A DNA stretch of 64,000 nucleotides from Oceanospirillaceae bacterium (GCA_024640955.1 JAHEDZ010000011.1:4403-68402); one strand, 5' to 3'. Shown: positions 36,060 to 45,348, counted from the first letter of the stretch. The notes: generated from the sequence alone by a model not told the origin. Translations and numbers: made by a program.

Positions 36060-38224
36060 GTAACACATTGAGAGCAACCCTAGAGAACTGGCTCGCAAGC
36101 TGGATAGAGCTTGGCTGGATCCGCACCGTTGATCTGCAATTTGCCAAGCATCTGACGGAGCTTGCGCTGCCTGGTGAGAAACAGGCCAGTGAGGCACAGT
36201 CTGGCGAGAAGCCGCCCGATGGCGAGCAGAGAAGTCTTGTGTTGCTGATGCTGAGTCTACTCAGCCACCAGGTCGGCCGAGGCCATGTCTGTGTGGATCT
36301 TCGTGCGCTCTGCAATAGCCCTAATAAAACGCTTGCACTACCTCCACAGGATCGACGCTACTCAGCGCAGCAGCGCGAGTTACTCAAGCATGCCCAAACC
36401 TTCACCCCAGAGAAGTTGTTGGAACCCCTCTCACCCGAGATCATCAGCACAGCCCTTGAAGCGGCTGGTCTGGTATCTGAGGGGTATGAAGTTACACCGC
36501 TAGTGTTGAGTGGCGAACGTCTCTACATGCGTCGCTACTGGCTGTATGAAACTCAGATCTCTACTGCGATTCATCAGCGCTTAGAGCTGCGCGAAGGGCT
36601 GGCGGATCCAAATTCAGACGCGTCTAAACAGGCGAAACTAAGTCTGGAGCGCCTATTTCCGCCGAGTAAGTCGGTAGACTACCAGCGCGCTGCCTGTGCG
36701 CTAGCCGCACGTAGTCGCTTCAGCCTCATTACTGGCGGCCCAGGTACGGGGAAAACCACTACCGTTATTCGCCTCCTCGCTCTGCTACAGTCACTGGCGC
36801 CGTTTAAGACCGGCTCGACTGAGCGCGGATACCAGATAGAGCTGGCGGCGCCTACCGGCAAAGCGGCTGCGCGTCTGAACGAATCCATCCGCTCGGCTAT
36901 CGATAAACTCCCTTTCGATGATTTCGATGGCGAACTAACACCTGCCGATTTACCAACCAAGGTGCGTACCCTGCACCGGCTGTTGGGGTCTCGTCGTTAC
37001 AGCCGCGAGTTCCGCTATAACCGCGACAATCGACTACCCCTTGATGTGCTTGTCATTGATGAAGCCTCTATGGTGGATGTCAGCATGCTTGCGGCCGTGG
37101 TTGATGCACTTCCTGAACATGCGCAGCTGATTCTTATTGGGGATCAGGATCAGCTCGCCTCGGTGGAAGCAGGCTCAGTACTGGGCGAGCTCTGCTCGCG
37201 CTCACGTACGGGGCACTATCAACCCGCAACGCGAGCTTGGTTACAGGCCGTTGCCGGCCTTAGCCTGCCGGTTGAGCTCGAGGACTCCCAAGGAAGTTCG
37301 ATGGATCAAACGGTCGCTATGCTCCGCCATAGCTACCGCTTTGATGCTCGTTCAGGCATTGGCCGACTGGCACAGGCGATCAACGCGGGCAAAGAGTTAA
37401 ACGATACACTCACCGCCTGTGCAGCTGGGGAATACGCCGACATTCAGTTTTTGAAGCCGACCGCTCAGGCGCAGGAGAACCGCAACGAGTCGCTGTTAAG
37501 ACTCATTGAGCGCGAGGCGAGTGCTGGCTACGCCGCATACTTACAACTGGCAACAGGTGCAGACCTAAACGAAAAGACGCGTAACAGCAGCGCCAAAGCG
37601 ATCCTATTAGCCTATACCCAGTATCAACTGCTAACACCGGTGCGCCAGGGCGATTTTGGGGTAAGCGAACTGAATGAACGCATTACCGCACAACTGCACA
37701 AGCAGCAGCTGATCGACAGCAGCACCCCCTGGTATCACGGGCGACCCATTATGGTGAGTGCCAATGATTACAATCTGGGGTTAATGAACGGCGATATCGG
37801 CATCTGCCTGCAGATTGAAGATAGGTCGCTCGTCGCATTTATGCCCGACGACGCCGAAGGCGATATCCGCTGGATTCCTCCGAGTCGGCTCCCATCACAT
37901 GAGACAGTCTTTGCCATGACGGTACACAAGTCTCAAGGGTCTGAGTTTGCCCATTGCGCTCTGGTAATTCCACCGCAAGATAGCCCGGTACTCACGCGCG
38001 AACTGGTATACACCGCAATAACACGGGCCCGAGAGCACTTCTCTTTGATGTGTGAACAGCCCGCGGCCCTACTAAAAATCGCCCAGCGACGCACCGAGCG
38101 CGCCAGCGGATTGGCAGAGGCAATGTTCGGAGTCGAAGCGGTGGCGAGCGAAAGGGGCGAAAAAAGTGAGTATGCTGAAGCGCGCATCTCGGGTGACAAA
38201 AACGAACAGCTAGGATTGTTTTAG
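36056..38224 (+). CDS. recD: RecBCD subunit alpha (RecD) helicase
   Basis: 722 aa, longer than E. coli RecD. The start is GTG, overlapping the recB stop by 4 bp (GTGA). Motifs: Walker A LITGGPGTGKTTTVIRLLAL, motif II VLVIDEASMVDVSMLAA, motif III LILIGDQDQLASVEAGSVLG, motif V/VI FAMTVHKSQGSEFAHCALVI and RELVYTAITRAREHFSLM. It is the 5'-3' motor of the complex. Insertions near residues 35-60 and 455-490 account for the extra length. Confidence 0.96.
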   Translation: MSNTLRATLENWLASWIELGWIRTVDLQFAKHLTELALPGEKQASEAQSGEKPPDGEQRSLVLLMLSLLSHQVGRGHVCVDLRALCNSPNKTLALPPQDRRYSAQQRELLKHAQTFTPEKLLEPLSPEIISTALEAAGLVSEGYEVTPLVLSGERLYMRRYWLYETQISTAIHQRLELREGLADPNSDASKQAKLSLERLFPPSKSVDYQRAACALAARSRFSLITGGPGTGKTTTVIRLLALLQSLAPFKTGSTERGYQIELAAPTGKAAARLNESIRSAIDKLPFDDFDGELTPADLPTKVRTLHRLLGSRRYSREFRYNRDNRLPLDVLVIDEASMVDVSMLAAVVDALPEHAQLILIGDQDQLASVEAGSVLGELCSRSRTGHYQPATRAWLQAVAGLSLPVELEDSQGSSMDQTVAMLRHSYRFDARSGIGRLAQAINAGKELNDTLTACAAGEYADIQFLKPTAQAQENRNESLLRLIEREASAGYAAYLQLATGADLNEKTRNSSAKAILLAYTQYQLLTPVRQGDFGVSELNERITAQLHKQQLIDSSTPWYHGRPIMVSANDYNLGLMNGDIGICLQIEDRSLVAFMPDDAEGDIRWIPPSRLPSHETVFAMTVHKSQGSEFAHCALVIPPQDSPVLTRELVYTAITRAREHFSLMCEQPAALLKIAQRRTERASGLAEAMFGVEAVASERGEKSEYAEARISGDKNEQLGLF

Positions 38225-38247
38225 CCGATCAGGCCGCGGACGAGGCC

Positions 38248-38523
38248 TCAATCTGTGCGCTGAATTAGTCTTGCGATCTGCTGTAGTTTGGCCTCCAACA
38301 ACCCAAAGGCATCTAGCGCCTCCTGACTCCGCTGAATCTGGACTCGAAGCTCTGCCGCCTCGAGCTGCTGCATGCGCACGAAATCAGACAGCTCGGCCAG
38401 TAGAATACGTTTCGAGGTGAGGCTGATATCCTTTTTGCAGTCAGCGGTCACCTCTGTAATACGTCGACTGACACCGCGCACCCGACGCTGCATCTGCTGC
38501 AAAATCTGCTCATCCTCAGACAC
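38248..38523 (-). CDS. Small coiled-coil hypothetical protein
   Basis: 91 aa from GTG at 38523, chosen because GGAG lies 7 nt upstream; a GTG at 38544 adds seven residues and lacks an SD. It overlaps the end of the preceding enolase-superfamily gene by 8 bp, so it is translated from the same message. It is helical throughout with long heptad-like stretches (EDEQILQQMQRRVRGVSRRI; EAAELRVQIQRSQEALDAF). I recognise no family. It converges on recD with a 23 bp gap. Confidence 0.6.
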   Translation of the reverse strand: MSEDEQILQQMQRRVRGVSRRITEVTADCKKDISLTSKRILLAELSDFVRMQQLEAAELRVQIQRSQEALDAFGLLEAKLQQIARLIQRTD

Positions 38524-39658
38524 GATACTGCTCCAAAACCTCACGATTTACCTCAACACCAATCCCCGGGCCGGCTGGTATCTGTACCTTACCATTTTGC
38601 ATCTCAATACCATCAAATATCAGCTCACGACGGAAAGGGTGTGACGACCGGTCAAACTCCAACATAGGCTCAACCAGATTCAGTGTCAGCGGTAGAGAAG
38701 GTAGCGCAGCGATGAACTGCAAGGATGCCGCCAGACCAATACCTGAGCCCCAAACATGTGGAATCATGGGGGTATGGGCGGCTTGCGCTAGCGCAGCGAT
38801 CTTCTTGAGCTCGCTGAAACCGCCTGACGAACAGAGATCGGGCTGTATCAGGTCGAGCGCGCGAGCTTCAAGCCAGGGGGCATAGCCCTGCTTGCCAAAG
38901 AGCTGCTCACCGGCAGCGATCCGTGAAGAGGAGAAGCCTTTAAGCTCTCGATAGCCCTTTAGATCTTCCGGGGCTAGGAGCTCTTCATAAAAGTAGAGAT
39001 TAGCACCTCGAGTTGCATCGATAAGCCTGCGGGCACTACCTACCGAATAAGCGGAATTAGCATCCGCCATGATTCGCATCTCGGGCCCAACGGCGTCGCG
39101 AATCGCGTTAATGAATGCGATATCTTCATCGACGCCAAAGCCTATCTTCAGTTTAAATGCCTTGAAGCCAGCATCAATGTAGCTCTTAGCCTCGACTATC
39201 GCATCTGCGGGATAGTTGCCATTCTCTATGCGGTAAAAACCCGTCGCATAGGGCTGTACCTCAGCACGAAAAGCCCCGCCAATCAGTTTATGGATAGGCT
39301 TCCCGACCGAACGCCCAATAAGATCCCAGAGAGCGATATCGACACCGCTAATCGCATTGACGGCGGCCCCGCCCTGGCCATAAGGCTGGGTGGTGTTGTA
39401 CATCCTTTCCCATAAGAGTTCGACATCGAAGGGGTCGGCACCGATGAGGATGGAACGAAAGACCTGTTCAATAAAAGCAGCTGCTATTTGAGGGGGCTGA
39501 AGCCCGTGGCAGAGCGACTCACCCCAGCCCGTTTGGCCATCGTCAGTGATGAGCTCAATAATCACAGAGCTGCGCTGATGCACCCAGCCCTGGCTAAAGT
39601 AGAAAGGCGTCTCCAGAGGTACAGATATAGGGTGAACTCTTACCTCTGAAATTTTCAT
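38516..39658 (-). CDS. Enolase-superfamily (mandelate racemase/muconate lactonising-type) dehydratase
   Basis: 380 aa. I start at ATG 39658 (MKISEVRVHPISVPLETPFY), with AGAGG 6 nt upstream. Superfamily residues are visible: KxK in FKAFKLKIGFG, metal-binding Asp in MRIMADANSAY, Glu in LYFYEELLAPED, Glu in RIAAGEQLFG, and a His at MIPHVWGSGIGLA. This arrangement resembles acid-sugar dehydratases and some MLE enzymes. The substrate cannot be fixed. It lies downstream of a decayed YitT gene and the ion-channel gene, and its function is not obviously linked to theirs. Confidence 0.87.
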   Translation of the reverse strand: MKISEVRVHPISVPLETPFYFSQGWVHQRSSVIIELITDDGQTGWGESLCHGLQPPQIAAAFIEQVFRSILIGADPFDVELLWERMYNTTQPYGQGGAAVNAISGVDIALWDLIGRSVGKPIHKLIGGAFRAEVQPYATGFYRIENGNYPADAIVEAKSYIDAGFKAFKLKIGFGVDEDIAFINAIRDAVGPEMRIMADANSAYSVGSARRLIDATRGANLYFYEELLAPEDLKGYRELKGFSSSRIAAGEQLFGKQGYAPWLEARALDLIQPDLCSSGGFSELKKIAALAQAAHTPMIPHVWGSGIGLAASLQFIAALPSLPLTLNLVEPMLEFDRSSHPFRRELIFDGIEMQNGKVQIPAGPGIGVEVNREVLEQYRV

Positions 39659-39687
39659 ACTCACCTCTCGTATTATTGAAGCTCTGA

Positions 39688-40069
39688 TTAAAATCCGGTG
39701 TAACGCCCCGGCTTATGGTTGACCGTCAAAACGAAATTCAACACAACCGCACCCATGACTGAAATAAGCAGCCTCAAGGCGGGATCAGCCATAGACCTGC
39801 AACAACGATGCTGACATCCAGCGCAATCTGCGTCTTACCTACCGCTATACAGTAACGATCTTGCACATAGAGCACCAGTACATTGAAACCACGAGTGTCA
39901 ATCCGAAGTTGATACCCGTTGAGTAGTGCAGCAGTGTCGCCAAGCCTGTAGTACCGCCGGTCAGCAAGCCCGCTGTTTTCAGAAAGAGCACACCAACGGC
40001 CACCGCCAGCGCGCCGGTGAATATCGCTTGAAGATCGTCGAAAAGCGTGTGTTTAGTCGTTTCACTCAT
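39688..40069 (-). pseudogene. Decayed YitT-family membrane protein gene
   Basis: The intact start MSETTKHTLFDDLQAIFTGA and GLLTGGTTGLATLLHYSTGI are typical of YitT proteins, which are about 200 aa with 5-6 TM segments. After GINFGLTL the frame shifts; reading one base over gives TRGFNVLVLYVQDRYCIAVG and TQIALDVSIVVAGLWLIPP, which belongs to the C-terminal third of the family, so an internal block is missing. A second shift then gives MGAVVLNFVLTVNHKPGRYT and a stop at 39688. The 382 bp relic thus has one internal deletion and two frame changes. Its ATG overlaps the ion-channel stop by 4 bp. Confidence 0.85.
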
Positions 40070-40869
40070 TGGCGCTGCGCCAGCATCTGTTTGATCTCAG
40101 CAAGTTCCGCCTTGAGGTCGGCGATGGTGGGCTCGTTCGCCGCCTCGGCCTCCTCTTTAATGATGCGCTCGTGCTCCTCGTTCATCACATTGACGACGAT
40201 ACCGATCACCATATTGAGGAAGGCGAAGGCAGTTAGGAAGATAAACGACAGGTAGTAGATCCAGCTCAGCGGATAGACCGTCATGGTTTCGTACATAACG
40301 TCGGTCCAGTCCTCGAAGGTCATAACACGGAACAGGGTCAGCATCGAGACAGCGACATCACCCCAAAGCGTTGGGTTGATTGCGTGGAAGAGCGTCGCGC
40401 CAACCGCCGCATAAACGTAGAAGATAATGAACATTAGCAGCAGCACATAGCCCAGCTGCGGTAGGGCCTTCACCAAAGAGTTCAGAAGCATGCGCAGCTC
40501 TGGAATGATCGAGACCATTCGCAATACGCGGAATACGCGCACCAGGCGCGCAACGAGGGCCGTATCGGCCTGGCTGATCGGGATTAAACTGATGGTTACT
40601 ACAAGTGTATCGAACACATTCCAAGGGTCATGGAAGAAGCGTTTTTTGTTTTCGTGCGCGATGAACCGCACGCTGATCTCCAATAGGAAGAAGATGGTTA
40701 CAGCAATATCGAGCCAATAGACGATCTGCTCCCCCACTGGGCTTAACTGAAAGGTTTTCGCGCCAACCAAGAGTGCCGAACCGATGATGACCGCGATAAC
40801 ACTAAGCTCAAACATTTTGTTGGAGCGAATGCGCTCAAAGGCGTTGAGGGCTTGATTGGAACTGCTCAT
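40066..40869 (-). CDS. Voltage-gated ion channel (bacterial Nav/Cav superfamily)
   Basis: 267 aa, one six-TM domain that would form a tetramer. The S4 sensor is LVARLVRVFRVLRMVSIIPE with arginines every third residue. The pore is TLFRVMTFEDWTDVMYETM, so the filter reads T-F-E-D-W-T-D. S6 is FLTAFAFLNMVIGIVVNVMN. A C-terminal helix (EEHERIIKEEAEAANEPTIA; LAEIKQMLAQRQ) is the expected tetramerising coiled coil. The NaChBac filter is TLESWAS, so this one carries extra acidic residues at the positions changed in the engineered calcium channel CavAb. Confidence 0.9.
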   Translation of the reverse strand: MSSSNQALNAFERIRSNKMFELSVIAVIIGSALLVGAKTFQLSPVGEQIVYWLDIAVTIFFLLEISVRFIAHENKKRFFHDPWNVFDTLVVTISLIPISQADTALVARLVRVFRVLRMVSIIPELRMLLNSLVKALPQLGYVLLLMFIIFYVYAAVGATLFHAINPTLWGDVAVSMLTLFRVMTFEDWTDVMYETMTVYPLSWIYYLSFIFLTAFAFLNMVIGIVVNVMNEEHERIIKEEAEAANEPTIADLKAELAEIKQMLAQRQ

Positions 40870-41025
40870 AAATAGAACCAGAGTTAGTTAGCAATTGTGG
40901 CGTAGATTAGTGAATCTGGGATTGGAGAACAACTATTGCCCGACCCTTTTGCAAGAGAGAACCGCGAAAAAGAGCTATGCTCTACATCGCTCATACCAGC
41001 ACAGTAAGCGCAGGCTCTTGCGCAA

Positions 41026-42321
41026 TCACTTTTTGAACAAAGACGGACGTAGGGCGGGACGCGACTTATCCTTCTGATACTCTACCGGCTCAGCCTTGAG
41101 TGCCTTCTGCTTTTTGTTTGCGTTGCGCTCACGCTTCCCGGGATTACGCTTCTTCTCTGAGAGATACCCACCCTCTACTAGTTTGCCATCTTCAAGTGTT
41201 GGCACAGGCTGGAGCTGCAGTGGCTTGCCAATTAGCTCCGATATAGCCTTGAGAAAGCGCTTCTCATCGCCACCCACCAGAGATATCGCATGCCCTTTCA
41301 TTCCAGCGCGCCCAGTACGACCGACCCGGTGAACATAGGCTTCGGGCTGGTTTGGCAGGTCGAAGTTGACCACCTGAGGCAGCGCCTCGATGTGCAGACC
41401 TCGTGCGGCAACGTCTGTGGCCACGAGTACGCGGATTTCACCGTCAGTAAACTGCTGCAGTGCTGCGAGCCTTTCGCGCTGCTTGCGATCGCCATGAATA
41501 GCCGCTGCGCTAATGCCCTCAGCGAGTAGCGATTCAGTGAGCGCATCGGCACCCGCTTTGGTACGGGTAAACACCAGTGTCTGCTGCCAGTTACCTGCCT
41601 GAATCAAAAAGGCGAGCACATCGGCTTTATCGCCCCGTTCCACTGCATAAATGCTCTGTTTCACCTGTTTGCTGGCAGAGTTGCGTGCCGCTATAGCGAT
41701 ACGCTTGGGCTCTGTTAGCAGGCGCTCGGCCAACACCTCAACCGAATCATTCAATGTTGCGGAGAAGAGCAGGGTTTGGCGCTGTTCGGGAATGAGGTCG
41801 AGCAGTTTGCGGATATCATCGATAAAGCCAAGATCAAGCATTCGGTCGGCTTCATCGAAGACCAGCATCTCAACCTGTGCCAACGAAATCACTTCATGGC
41901 GAATCAGATCTAACAGGCGACCCGGGGTTGCGACCAGTATGTCGGCGCCGCGCTTGAGCTTTCGAACTTGATTATCGAAGCGGACACCGCCAAAGATAGA
42001 GACCACGCGCATCTTCAGTGCTCGGCCATACTCCAGGGTATCATCCGCCACCTGCACTGAGAGCTCTCGCGTTGGTACCAATACGAGGCCTCGAATCTGA
42101 CGATACTCGCCCTCGACATAATTTTTACTGAGACGTTGAAGCATCGGCAGTGCAAAACTGGCGGTTTTACCAGTGCCTGTCTGCGCTTCTGCAATCAGGT
42201 CATGGCCTTTCAATACCTGCGGAATCGCCTGCTGTTGCACTGGAGTAGGCTCGGCATAGTCGAGCGAGCTCAGCGTCTCAAGCAGCTCTGTGCGAAGTCC
42301 AAGATCAGAAAAGCCTGCCAT
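41026..42321 (-). CDS. DEAD-box RNA helicase, RhlE-like
   Basis: 431 aa. Q motif: FSDLGLRTELLETLSSLDYA followed by TPVQQQAIP. Walker A is AQTGTGKTASFALPML, motif Ib region VPTRELSVQVADD, motif II VFDEADRMLDLGF, motif III LFSATL, motif V VLVATDVAARGLHIEALPQV, motif VI HRVGRTGRAG. The C-terminal tail is basic (KKRNPGKRERNANKKQKALK), as in RhlE proteins that act in ribosome assembly and mRNA turnover. Confidence 0.93.
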   Translation of the reverse strand: MAGFSDLGLRTELLETLSSLDYAEPTPVQQQAIPQVLKGHDLIAEAQTGTGKTASFALPMLQRLSKNYVEGEYRQIRGLVLVPTRELSVQVADDTLEYGRALKMRVVSIFGGVRFDNQVRKLKRGADILVATPGRLLDLIRHEVISLAQVEMLVFDEADRMLDLGFIDDIRKLLDLIPEQRQTLLFSATLNDSVEVLAERLLTEPKRIAIAARNSASKQVKQSIYAVERGDKADVLAFLIQAGNWQQTLVFTRTKAGADALTESLLAEGISAAAIHGDRKQRERLAALQQFTDGEIRVLVATDVAARGLHIEALPQVVNFDLPNQPEAYVHRVGRTGRAGMKGHAISLVGGDEKRFLKAISELIGKPLQLQPVPTLEDGKLVEGGYLSEKKRNPGKRERNANKKQKALKAEPVEYQKDKSRPALRPSLFKK

Positions 42322-42362
42322 GCCGTACCTTTGCGTGTGAGTGTGGATTGCATCATTTTACA

Positions 42363-42475
42363 GTAGGAGCGAGCCTAGCACGCGATTTTCTGTAGTCGGC
42401 TAGATATCGGGTAATACAGCTGCGCTATACAACCCTCCAACAACAGATCGCTGTAAGAGGGATCTGCGCGCAGCG
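42363..42475. repeat. REP-like sequence between rhlE and the ABC exporter gene
   Basis: GTAGGAGCGAGCCTAGCACG at 42363 and a second, degenerate unit around 42451-42475 (CTGTAAGAGGGATCTGCGCG). Both carry the GTAGGAG start of the REP-like family also seen at 25721, 44317, 45443 and 46138-46250. Confidence 0.55.
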
Positions 42476-42531
42476 CACGGTCGCGACCCTATAGGGTGTA
42501 TGATAAGTCAAACCTTCAGAGAGACTCCCAG

Positions 42532-44307
42532 ATGTCCCAAACCTCCCGCGCTGATGCCCGCGCAACCAAAGGTAAAATCAGTGCTCTGCGTCCGGTACTG
42601 AAATTCATTTCGCCTTACCGTTGGCGTGTCGCCGGTGCTGCACTGGCACTGATGTTTACCGCGGGGGTCACGCTCTCAATCGGCCAGGGTATCCGTCTTT
42701 TGATTGATGGCGGCTTCGCCTCAGACTCTGCCGCTGCGCTAGCCGACTCGGTTGAGTTCTTTATGATCCTCATCGTGCTACTCGCGATTGGCACCTTCAC
42801 CCGCTACTACCTTGTCTCGTGGATTGGTGAACGCGTCACGGCCGATATGCGCAAAGCGGTGTTTAACCATATTATCTCGCTGCACCCAGGCTTTTTTGAG
42901 TCCACATCAAGCGGCGAAATCCAGTCGCGCATCACCACCGATACCACGCTAATCCAGACCGTAGTGGGTTCGTCGGTCTCGGTCGCGCTGCGCAATGTTC
43001 TGATGTTCCTTGGCGGCATCATCTGGCTGTTTATTACCAATGTGAAGTTCACTCTGATTCTGCTGGGTACAGTGCCTTTAGTGGTTATTCCTATCCTTAT
43101 ATTCGGGCGCAAAGTACGCCAACTGTCGCGCAGTACGCAGGATAAAATTGCCGATGTGGGTAGCTATGTAAATGAGTCGCTCTCCAATATCAAAACGGTG
43201 CACGCCTTCAACCATCAAGCCGAAGATAGACAACGTTTTGGCACTCATGTGGAAGACGCCTTCGATATATCGGTTGTTCGTATCAAGCAGCGCGCCTGGC
43301 TAACCGTGGCGGTGATTATTTTGGTCTTTGGCGGTATTTCGGTGCTGCTCTGGATTGGCGGCCAAGACGTTCAGTCGGGTGCGATTACCGGTGGTGAGCT
43401 AGCTGCTTTTCTGTTCTACGCCATCATGGTGGCAACTGCCATGGCTTCTATCAGTGAGGTGATGGGCGATCTACAGCGCGCTGCCGGTGCAACTGAACGC
43501 CTGATAGAGTTGCTCAACGTCACCAATCTGATCACTTCGCCTGTCAGCCTCAAAACGCTACCTAATAGCGCACAGGCGGATATAAACATTGAGGAGATCA
43601 GCTTTAGCTATCCCACACGGCCTGACCATCAAGCGATTGATCAGCTCACACTGCATATTGGCCGCGGGCAAACCCTAGCCCTGGTGGGTGCCTCGGGTGC
43701 AGGCAAGTCAACGCTGATAGACCTACTGCTGCGCTTCTACGATGTACAACAGGGCCGCATTGCTTTCGACGGTGTCGATATCCGTGACATAGATCCATTG
43801 GAGCTGCGCGAGCACATCGGCCTGGTGCCGCAAATGCCGACTCTATTTAGCGGTACAGTCCTCGATAATATCCGCTACGGCACGCCTAGCGCCTCCGAGG
43901 CCGGCGTTATTGAAGCGGCTAAAGCTGCCTATGCGCATGAGTTTATAGAACGCCTGCCTAATGGCTATAAAAGTCAGGTCGGTGAGGCTGGTGTGCGACT
44001 TTCGGGTGGCCAGCGTCAACGTTTAGCGATCGCTAGAGCAATACTGAAGAATCCGCAGTTGCTGCTACTGGATGAGGCCACCAGCGCACTGGATGCCGAC
44101 TCTGAGCATATGGTGCAGAAGGCCCTGGACAGCCTCACCAAAGAACGCACCACGCTGGTAATCGCGCATCGTTTGGCAACAGTGGTTAACGCGGATCGTA
44201 TCGCTGTGCTCGATCAGGGTAAGCTGGTTGCTACCGGCACTCACTCTGAGCTGATTCAGAGCAATTCACTCTACAAGCGCTGGGCCGAACTGCAGTTCGG
44301 CAAGTGA
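42532..44307 (+). CDS. MsbA/multidrug-type ABC exporter
   Basis: 591 aa half-transporter, membrane domain fused to ATPase. I start at 42532 (MSQTSRADARATKGKISALR). TM domain: VAGAALALMFTAGVTLSIGQ, HPGFFESTSSGEIQSRITTD. ABC motifs: Walker A GASGAGKSTLIDLLLRFYD, signature VRLSGGQRQRLAIARAILK, Walker B LLLLDEATSALDADSEH, H-loop IAHRLATVVNAD. Probably a homodimer. The substrate could be lipid A, other lipids or drugs. It is not in an operon with lpxK, so it is less likely to be the essential MsbA. Confidence 0.9.
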   Translation: MSQTSRADARATKGKISALRPVLKFISPYRWRVAGAALALMFTAGVTLSIGQGIRLLIDGGFASDSAAALADSVEFFMILIVLLAIGTFTRYYLVSWIGERVTADMRKAVFNHIISLHPGFFESTSSGEIQSRITTDTTLIQTVVGSSVSVALRNVLMFLGGIIWLFITNVKFTLILLGTVPLVVIPILIFGRKVRQLSRSTQDKIADVGSYVNESLSNIKTVHAFNHQAEDRQRFGTHVEDAFDISVVRIKQRAWLTVAVIILVFGGISVLLWIGGQDVQSGAITGGELAAFLFYAIMVATAMASISEVMGDLQRAAGATERLIELLNVTNLITSPVSLKTLPNSAQADINIEEISFSYPTRPDHQAIDQLTLHIGRGQTLALVGASGAGKSTLIDLLLRFYDVQQGRIAFDGVDIRDIDPLELREHIGLVPQMPTLFSGTVLDNIRYGTPSASEAGVIEAAKAAYAHEFIERLPNGYKSQVGEAGVRLSGGQRQRLAIARAILKNPQLLLLDEATSALDADSEHMVQKALDSLTKERTTLVIAHRLATVVNADRIAVLDQGKLVATGTHSELIQSNSLYKRWAELQFGK

Positions 44308-44316
44308 CAGATTCAA

Positions 44317-44352
44317 GTAGAAGGGATTTACGCAAAGCGTATTTCCCGACCA
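44317..44352. repeat. REP-like repeat, copy B
   Basis: A 36-base element starting GTAGAAGGGA, centred on TTACGCAAAGCGTA, ending TTCCCGACCA. It matches copy A (25721-25756) at 30 of 36 positions, and the dyad is strengthened here because GGGA pairs with TCCC. More imperfect sequence continues to 44405 (GAAATAGCACCGAGTGCTAC). Confidence 0.75.
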
Positions 44353-44412
44353 CTTTTCGATAGTCATCGCGAAATAGCACCGAGTGCTACCTCGCTCGTA
44401 CAGGCGGTGTAA

Positions 44413-45348
44413 CTAATCTAACTCAGCCAACCGCTGGGTTTGGCGCTTCACCAGGCGATCTATATCGGCAATATCTTGCGCCGAGAGCTTGGGCCCGGGT
44501 CTACGAATCGCTGCGCTAGCAATTACGCCGCGCTCGGCTAGCAGGTGCTTGCGAACTGCTAAGCCGATACCGGGCTGTTGCTCATAGCGCGACAGCGGCA
44601 GATAGGCATCGAATAGATCGTGAGCGCGCTCTAAATCACCTCTCGCGTGAGCAGCCACCACATCGACCATCATCTCCGGATAAGCGAAACCGGTCATTGC
44701 CCCATCGGCACCGCGCGACAGCTCCTCAGGCAGGAACAGACCGCCACCGTTCCCTGTGAGAATCGAAACGCGTCGAGCCTCGCCGTTGTCGCTCGCTGCG
44801 CGGTATGCAGAGATCTTGGTCAAGCCTGGAACGTCTTCATGCTTGAGCATCACACAGGTCGGCGAGTTTTCAAAAATGCGCAGAATAACAGAGGCGGACA
44901 TTTTTACGCCTGTCGATACCGGATGATCTTGTAAGACCCAGGGCACATCGGGCCCCAAGGTCTCCGTAACCATATCGAAATAGCCAACAATCTGATCGTC
45001 CGTTCTCATGCTGGATGGCGGCGCCACCATAACACCGGAAGCTCCGAGATCCATGACACTTTGAGTGAGCTCTTTCATTGGTGCAAAACCCGCAGCTGAG
45101 GCGCCCACCACGACAGGCACACGCCCATCGACACGCTTCAACACCTGCTTAACAAACAGGCGCGACTCCTCTGCAGTGAGCTTCGCCGCCTCACCCATAA
45201 TGCCCAGCACAGTGAGACCTGTGACACCTGACTCTAGACAGAAGTCCACCATACGATCGGTGCTCTCCAAGTCCAGCGCACCCGAGTCCGTGAACGGCGT
45301 AACTGTGATGAGGTAAACACCCTTCGCTGTTGCATCTAATGTTTTCAA
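44413..45348 (-). CDS. DapA-like aldolase/lyase of unknown substrate
   Basis: 311 aa TIM-barrel protein of the dihydrodipicolinate synthase/N-acetylneuraminate lyase superfamily. The Schiff-base Lys is in CVMLKHEDVPG. The pyruvate-binding GxxGE motif reads LGIMGEAAKL. However, the catalytic Tyr of the DapA YNVP motif is replaced: the strand reads WVLQDHPVSTG. It is therefore unlikely to be the lysine-pathway DapA and more likely one of the DapA-like lyases acting on a sugar-acid or similar 2-oxo acid. It is monocistronic. Confidence 0.85.
   Translation of the reverse strand: MKTLDATAKGVYLITVTPFTDSGALDLESTDRMVDFCLESGVTGLTVLGIMGEAAKLTAEESRLFVKQVLKRVDGRVPVVVGASAAGFAPMKELTQSVMDLGASGVMVAPPSSMRTDDQIVGYFDMVTETLGPDVPWVLQDHPVSTGVKMSASVILRIFENSPTCVMLKHEDVPGLTKISAYRAASDNGEARRVSILTGNGGGLFLPEELSRGADGAMTGFAYPEMMVDVVAAHARGDLERAHDLFDAYLPLSRYEQQPGIGLAVRKHLLAERGVIASAAIRRPGPKLSAQDIADIDRLVKRQTQRLAELD

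Noticed and set aside
32397-38224. Absence of ptrA between recC and recB as an anomaly
   Set aside because: Only enterobacteria and some relatives carry ptrA there. A recC-recB-recD overlap is ordinary for this group.
40895-41077. 60-residue open frame between the channel and rhlE genes
   Set aside because: It overlaps the rhlE end, has no SD and has an unbiased composition. It looks like chance.
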